Below are positions 61,579 through 64,000 of a stretch of DNA of 64,000 bases, one piece after another. The stretch is taken from assembly GCF_001662075.1 (NCBI RefSeq), contig NZ_LYPL01000012.1:1-64000 (forward strand), in the 5' to 3' direction. Positions within the stretch are counted from its first letter, which is position 1. Each line of letters opens with the position of its first letter. The position numbers were made by a program, and so were the translations under genes. The notes beneath the pieces were generated by a model. It did no database searches. It was not told the origin of the DNA and saw only the letters and a program-made list of their open reading frames with translations. The stretch is from Rhizobium bangladeshense (GTDB lineage Bacteria; Pseudomonadota; Alphaproteobacteria; Rhizobiales; Rhizobiaceae).

Positions 61579-63185
61579 CGGTGATTTCGACCGCGATCGA
61601 TCGCGACAGCGAGAACTTCAAAGCCAATGCCATCAAGAACAAGGCGCTGATCGACGAGCTCAGCGAGCGTTCGGCGAAGGCGCGCGAGGGCGGGTCGCAA
61701 TCGGCCCGTGAACGTCACACGAGCAAGGGCAAGCTCCTGCCCCGCGACCGTATCCAGCTGCTCATCGATGCCGGCAGTCCCTTCCTGGAGATCGGCACGC
61801 TGGCGGCCAACGGCATGTATGGCGGCGAGGCGCCGGGTGCCGGCATCATCGCGGGCATCGGCCGCGTTTGCGGCCGCGAGGTGATGATCGTTGCCAATGA
61901 CGCGACGGTAAAGGGCGGCGCCTACTTCCCGATGACCGTGAAGAAACATCTGCGGGCGCAGGAAATCGCCCTGCAGAACCGGCTGCCTTGCCTCTATCTG
62001 GTCGACAGCGGCGGCGCCAATCTGCCGCATCAGGCCGAGGTCTTTCCCGACCGCGATCATTTCGGCGCGATCTTCTATAACCAGGCGCAGATGTCGGCCG
62101 AAGGCATTGCCCAGATCGCCTGCGTCATGGGAAGCTGCACCGCCGGCGGCGCCTATGTTCCCGCCATGTCCGACGAAACGGTGATCGTGCGCAATCAGGG
62201 CACGATCTTCCTCGCCGGGCCGCCGCTGGTCAAAGCCGCGACCGGCGAAATCATCTCGGCCGAAGAGCTCGGCGGCGCCGAGACCCATGGCCGCCGCTCC
62301 GGCGTCGTCGACCATGTCGCCGAGAATGACGAGCATGCGCTGCTTCTGGTGCGCGATGTCGTCGCCAGCCTCAACAGCGTCAAAACGGTCGATATAGACA
62401 TTCAATCCCCCCGGCCGCCGAAGCTCGACGTCGAGGACCTTCACGGCATCATTCCCGAGGATGTGCGCTCGCCCTATGACGTACGCGAGGTGATCGGCCG
62501 AATAGTCGACGGCTCGCAACTGCATGAGTTCAAGCCGCTCTACGGCACCACGCTCGTCTGCGGCTTCGCCCGCATCTGGGGCATGCCTGTCGCCGTCATC
62601 GCCAATAACGGCGTGCTCTTTTCCGAAAGTGCGCTGAAGGGCGCGCATTTCATCGAACTCGCCTGCCAGCGCCGCGTGCCGCTGCTCTTCCTGCAGAACA
62701 TTTCCGGCTTCATGGTCGGCGGCCGTTATGAAGCAGGCGGCATCGCCAAGGATGGGGCGAAGCTGGTGACGGCGGTGGCGACCGCCACCGTGCCGAAGGT
62801 CACCGTCATCATCGGCGGCAGCTTCGGGGCCGGCAATTACGGCATGTGCGGCCGCGCCTATCGCCCGCGTTTCCTCTTCACCTGGCCGAACAGCCGCATC
62901 AGCGTCATGGGCGGCGAACAGGCCGCCTCGGTGCTCGCCACCATCCGCCGCGACGCGATGGAGGCGCGCGGAGAGGCGTGGCCGGCCGATGAGGAAGAGG
63001 CCTTCAAGGCGCCGATCCGCGCCGGCTACGAGGCCGAAGGCAATCCCTATTATGCCACTGCCCGGCTGTGGGACGACGGTATCATCGATCCGCGCCAGAC
63101 ACGCGATGTGCTGGGTCTCGCCTTTTCCGCCTGCCTGAATGCGCCGATCCCGAAGGGGCCGCGCTTCGGCCTGTTTAGGATGTGA
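61575..63185 (+). CDS. mccB: 3-Methylcrotonyl-CoA carboxylase, carboxyltransferase (beta) subunit
   Basis: A 536-residue carboxyltransferase. It has the ARERHTSKGKLLPRDRI start region, AGIGRVCGREVMIVANDATVKGG near 95, LVDSGGANLPHQAEVFPDRDHFG near 135, and the oxyanion-hole GSFGAGNYGMCGRAY region near 415. It transfers carboxyl from biotin to 3-methylcrotonyl-CoA. ATG 61575 overlaps the ivd stop (ATGA), so the two are translationally coupled. Confidence 0.94.
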   Translation: MTVISTAIDRDSENFKANAIKNKALIDELSERSAKAREGGSQSARERHTSKGKLLPRDRIQLLIDAGSPFLEIGTLAANGMYGGEAPGAGIIAGIGRVCGREVMIVANDATVKGGAYFPMTVKKHLRAQEIALQNRLPCLYLVDSGGANLPHQAEVFPDRDHFGAIFYNQAQMSAEGIAQIACVMGSCTAGGAYVPAMSDETVIVRNQGTIFLAGPPLVKAATGEIISAEELGGAETHGRRSGVVDHVAENDEHALLLVRDVVASLNSVKTVDIDIQSPRPPKLDVEDLHGIIPEDVRSPYDVREVIGRIVDGSQLHEFKPLYGTTLVCGFARIWGMPVAVIANNGVLFSESALKGAHFIELACQRRVPLLFLQNISGFMVGGRYEAGGIAKDGAKLVTAVATATVPKVTVIIGGSFGAGNYGMCGRAYRPRFLFTWPNSRISVMGGEQAASVLATIRRDAMEARGEAWPADEEEAFKAPIRAGYEAEGNPYYATARLWDDGIIDPRQTRDVLGLAFSACLNAPIPKGPRFGLFRM

Positions 63186-63193
63186 GGCGCGGG

Positions 63194-64000
63194 ATGATGG
63201 AAAGCCTTCTCATAGCCAACAGAGGCGAGATCGCCCGCCGTATCATTCGCACGGCGAAGATACTCGGCATCCGCACGATCGCCATCTATTCAGAGGCCGA
63301 TGCCAGCCTGCCCTTCGTGCGGGAAGCCGACGAGGCGATCGCCATCGGCCAGCCGCCCGCCCGAGAAAGTTATCTCTCTCAAGAGCGCATTTTGGAGGCC
63401 GCCCGAAAGTCAGGCGCTGCCGCCATCCATCCCGGTTACGGGTTCCTGTCGGAAAACGCTGATTTTGCCGAAGCGGTTGAAAAGGCTGGCATGATCTGGG
63501 TCGGCGCGCCGCCGGCCGCCATCCGCGCCATGGGGCTGAAGGACGCCGCCAAACAATTGATGCACGCGGCAGGCGTCCCGGTGACGCCCGGCTATCTCGG
63601 ACCGGACCAGAGCGAAAAGCGGCTTGCCGCCGAGGCCGATGCCATCGGTTATCCCGTGCTCATCAAGGCCGTTGCCGGCGGCGGCGGCAAGGGCATGCGC
63701 CGTGTCGACCGGCCTGAGGATTTCGCCGAAGGTCTCGCCTCCTGCCGGCGCGAAGCGGCTGCCGCCTTCGGCGACGACCGTGTTCTGATCGAGCGCTATA
63801 TCGCCAATCCGCGCCATATCGAAGTTCAGGTCTTCGCCGATAAGCTCGGAAATTGCGTCCATCTCTTCGAACGCGATTGCTCGCTGCAGCGCCGGCACCA
63901 GAAGGTCATCGAGGAGGCGCCGGCCCCCGGCCTTGATGCCTCCACCCGCGCGGCGATCTGCGATGCGGCGGTCAAGGCTGCAAAAGCGGTAAACTATATC
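63194..64000 (+). CDS. mccA: 3-Methylcrotonyl-CoA carboxylase, biotin carboxylase (alpha) subunit, 5' part
   Basis: The first 269 codons of a biotin-dependent carboxylase: LIANRGEIARRIIRTAK at the start, IHPGYGFLSENADFA near 78, the ATP-grasp glycine loop AVAGGGGKGMR near 160, and PRHIEVQVFAD and ERDCSLQRRHQKVIEEAPA further on. It carboxylates its own biotin with ATP and bicarbonate; the biotin-carrier domain lies beyond the window. ATG 63194 or ATG 63197 starts, nine bases after the mccB stop. Confidence 0.93.
   Translation, partial: MMESLLIANRGEIARRIIRTAKILGIRTIAIYSEADASLPFVREADEAIAIGQPPARESYLSQERILEAARKSGAAAIHPGYGFLSENADFAEAVEKAGMIWVGAPPAAIRAMGLKDAAKQLMHAAGVPVTPGYLGPDQSEKRLAAEADAIGYPVLIKAVAGGGGKGMRRVDRPEDFAEGLASCRREAAAAFGDDRVLIERYIANPRHIEVQVFADKLGNCVHLFERDCSLQRRHQKVIEEAPAPGLDASTRAAICDAAVKAAKAVNYI

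Overview
The window reads as a high-G+C alphaproteobacterial sequence, most likely Rhizobium or a close relative (Rhizobiales). This is inferred from protein style, from the rhizobial gene neighbourhoods (branched-chain keto-acid dehydrogenase and leucine degradation genes, an acetyl-CoA synthetase), from the many LysR, GntR and Lrp regulators, and from an intergenic palindromic element of the kind scattered through rhizobial genomes. No rRNA, tRNA or CRISPR array was seen.

Layout. (1) 1-247: the N-terminus of acetyl-CoA synthetase. (2) About 0.4-16.3 kb: a peptide/opine-type ABC importer, two paralogous FAD amine oxidoreductases, and enzymes for C4 hydroxy acids and hydroxy-amino acids (DUF1537 kinase, PdxA2, an unassigned TIM-barrel protein, a D-threonine aldolase/D-serine dehydratase homologue, RidA, L-threonine aldolase). 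(3) 16.4-31.2 kb: a near-mirror arrangement of two modules, each with an Lrp regulator, an AGXT2L-like class III PLP enzyme, an APH-fold kinase and a HAD protein, around an ornithine cyclodeaminase homologue, a threonine dehydratase homologue and an aldehyde dehydrogenase; a frameshifted tartrate dehydrogenase lies on the right flank. (4) 31.6-45.1 kb: a divergent pair of operons: aldehyde dehydrogenase-cupin-GNAT on the minus strand, and homoserine dehydrogenase-aldehyde dehydrogenase-DapA-AspA-ThrB-like pseudokinase-Lrp on the plus strand. A LysR gene, a broken 2-hydroxyacid dehydrogenase, a second cupin and a fourth aldehyde dehydrogenase follow. (5) 45.2-50.8 kb: accessory debris: a decayed IS3-family element, two small exported proteins, a DUF4143 ATPase with a four-copy 22-bp repeat in its promoter, VapBC, and fragments of broken genes. 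(6) 50.8-64 kb: compact branched-chain amino-acid catabolism (lpdV-bkdB-bkdA2-bkdA1-acyl-CoA dehydrogenase-thiolase-SDR, a divergent AraC regulator, then isovaleryl-CoA dehydrogenase and methylcrotonyl-CoA carboxylase, cut by the window end).

How it may work together. Regions 2-4 look like a catabolic island for hydroxylated amino acids of the threonine/homoserine type. The best-supported pathway is homoserine -> aspartate semialdehyde (Hom) -> aspartate (aldehyde dehydrogenase) -> fumarate plus ammonia (AspA), with DapA as a possible side branch. A homoserine-utilisation cluster is known from Rhizobium leguminosarum plasmid pRL8JI, and this one may be related. The kinase/PLP-enzyme pairs suggest a second theme: phosphorylate a hydroxy-amine, eliminate phosphate and ammonia, and oxidise the resulting aldehyde.

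Regulatory DNA links distant parts of the island. An 84-bp promoter/operator with ACCAAT repeats is shared by the ABC importer operon and the 34.6-kb aldehyde dehydrogenase operon. A separate 50-bp element is shared by the threonine-aldolase operon at 12.1 kb and the LysR-linked promoter at 42.7 kb.
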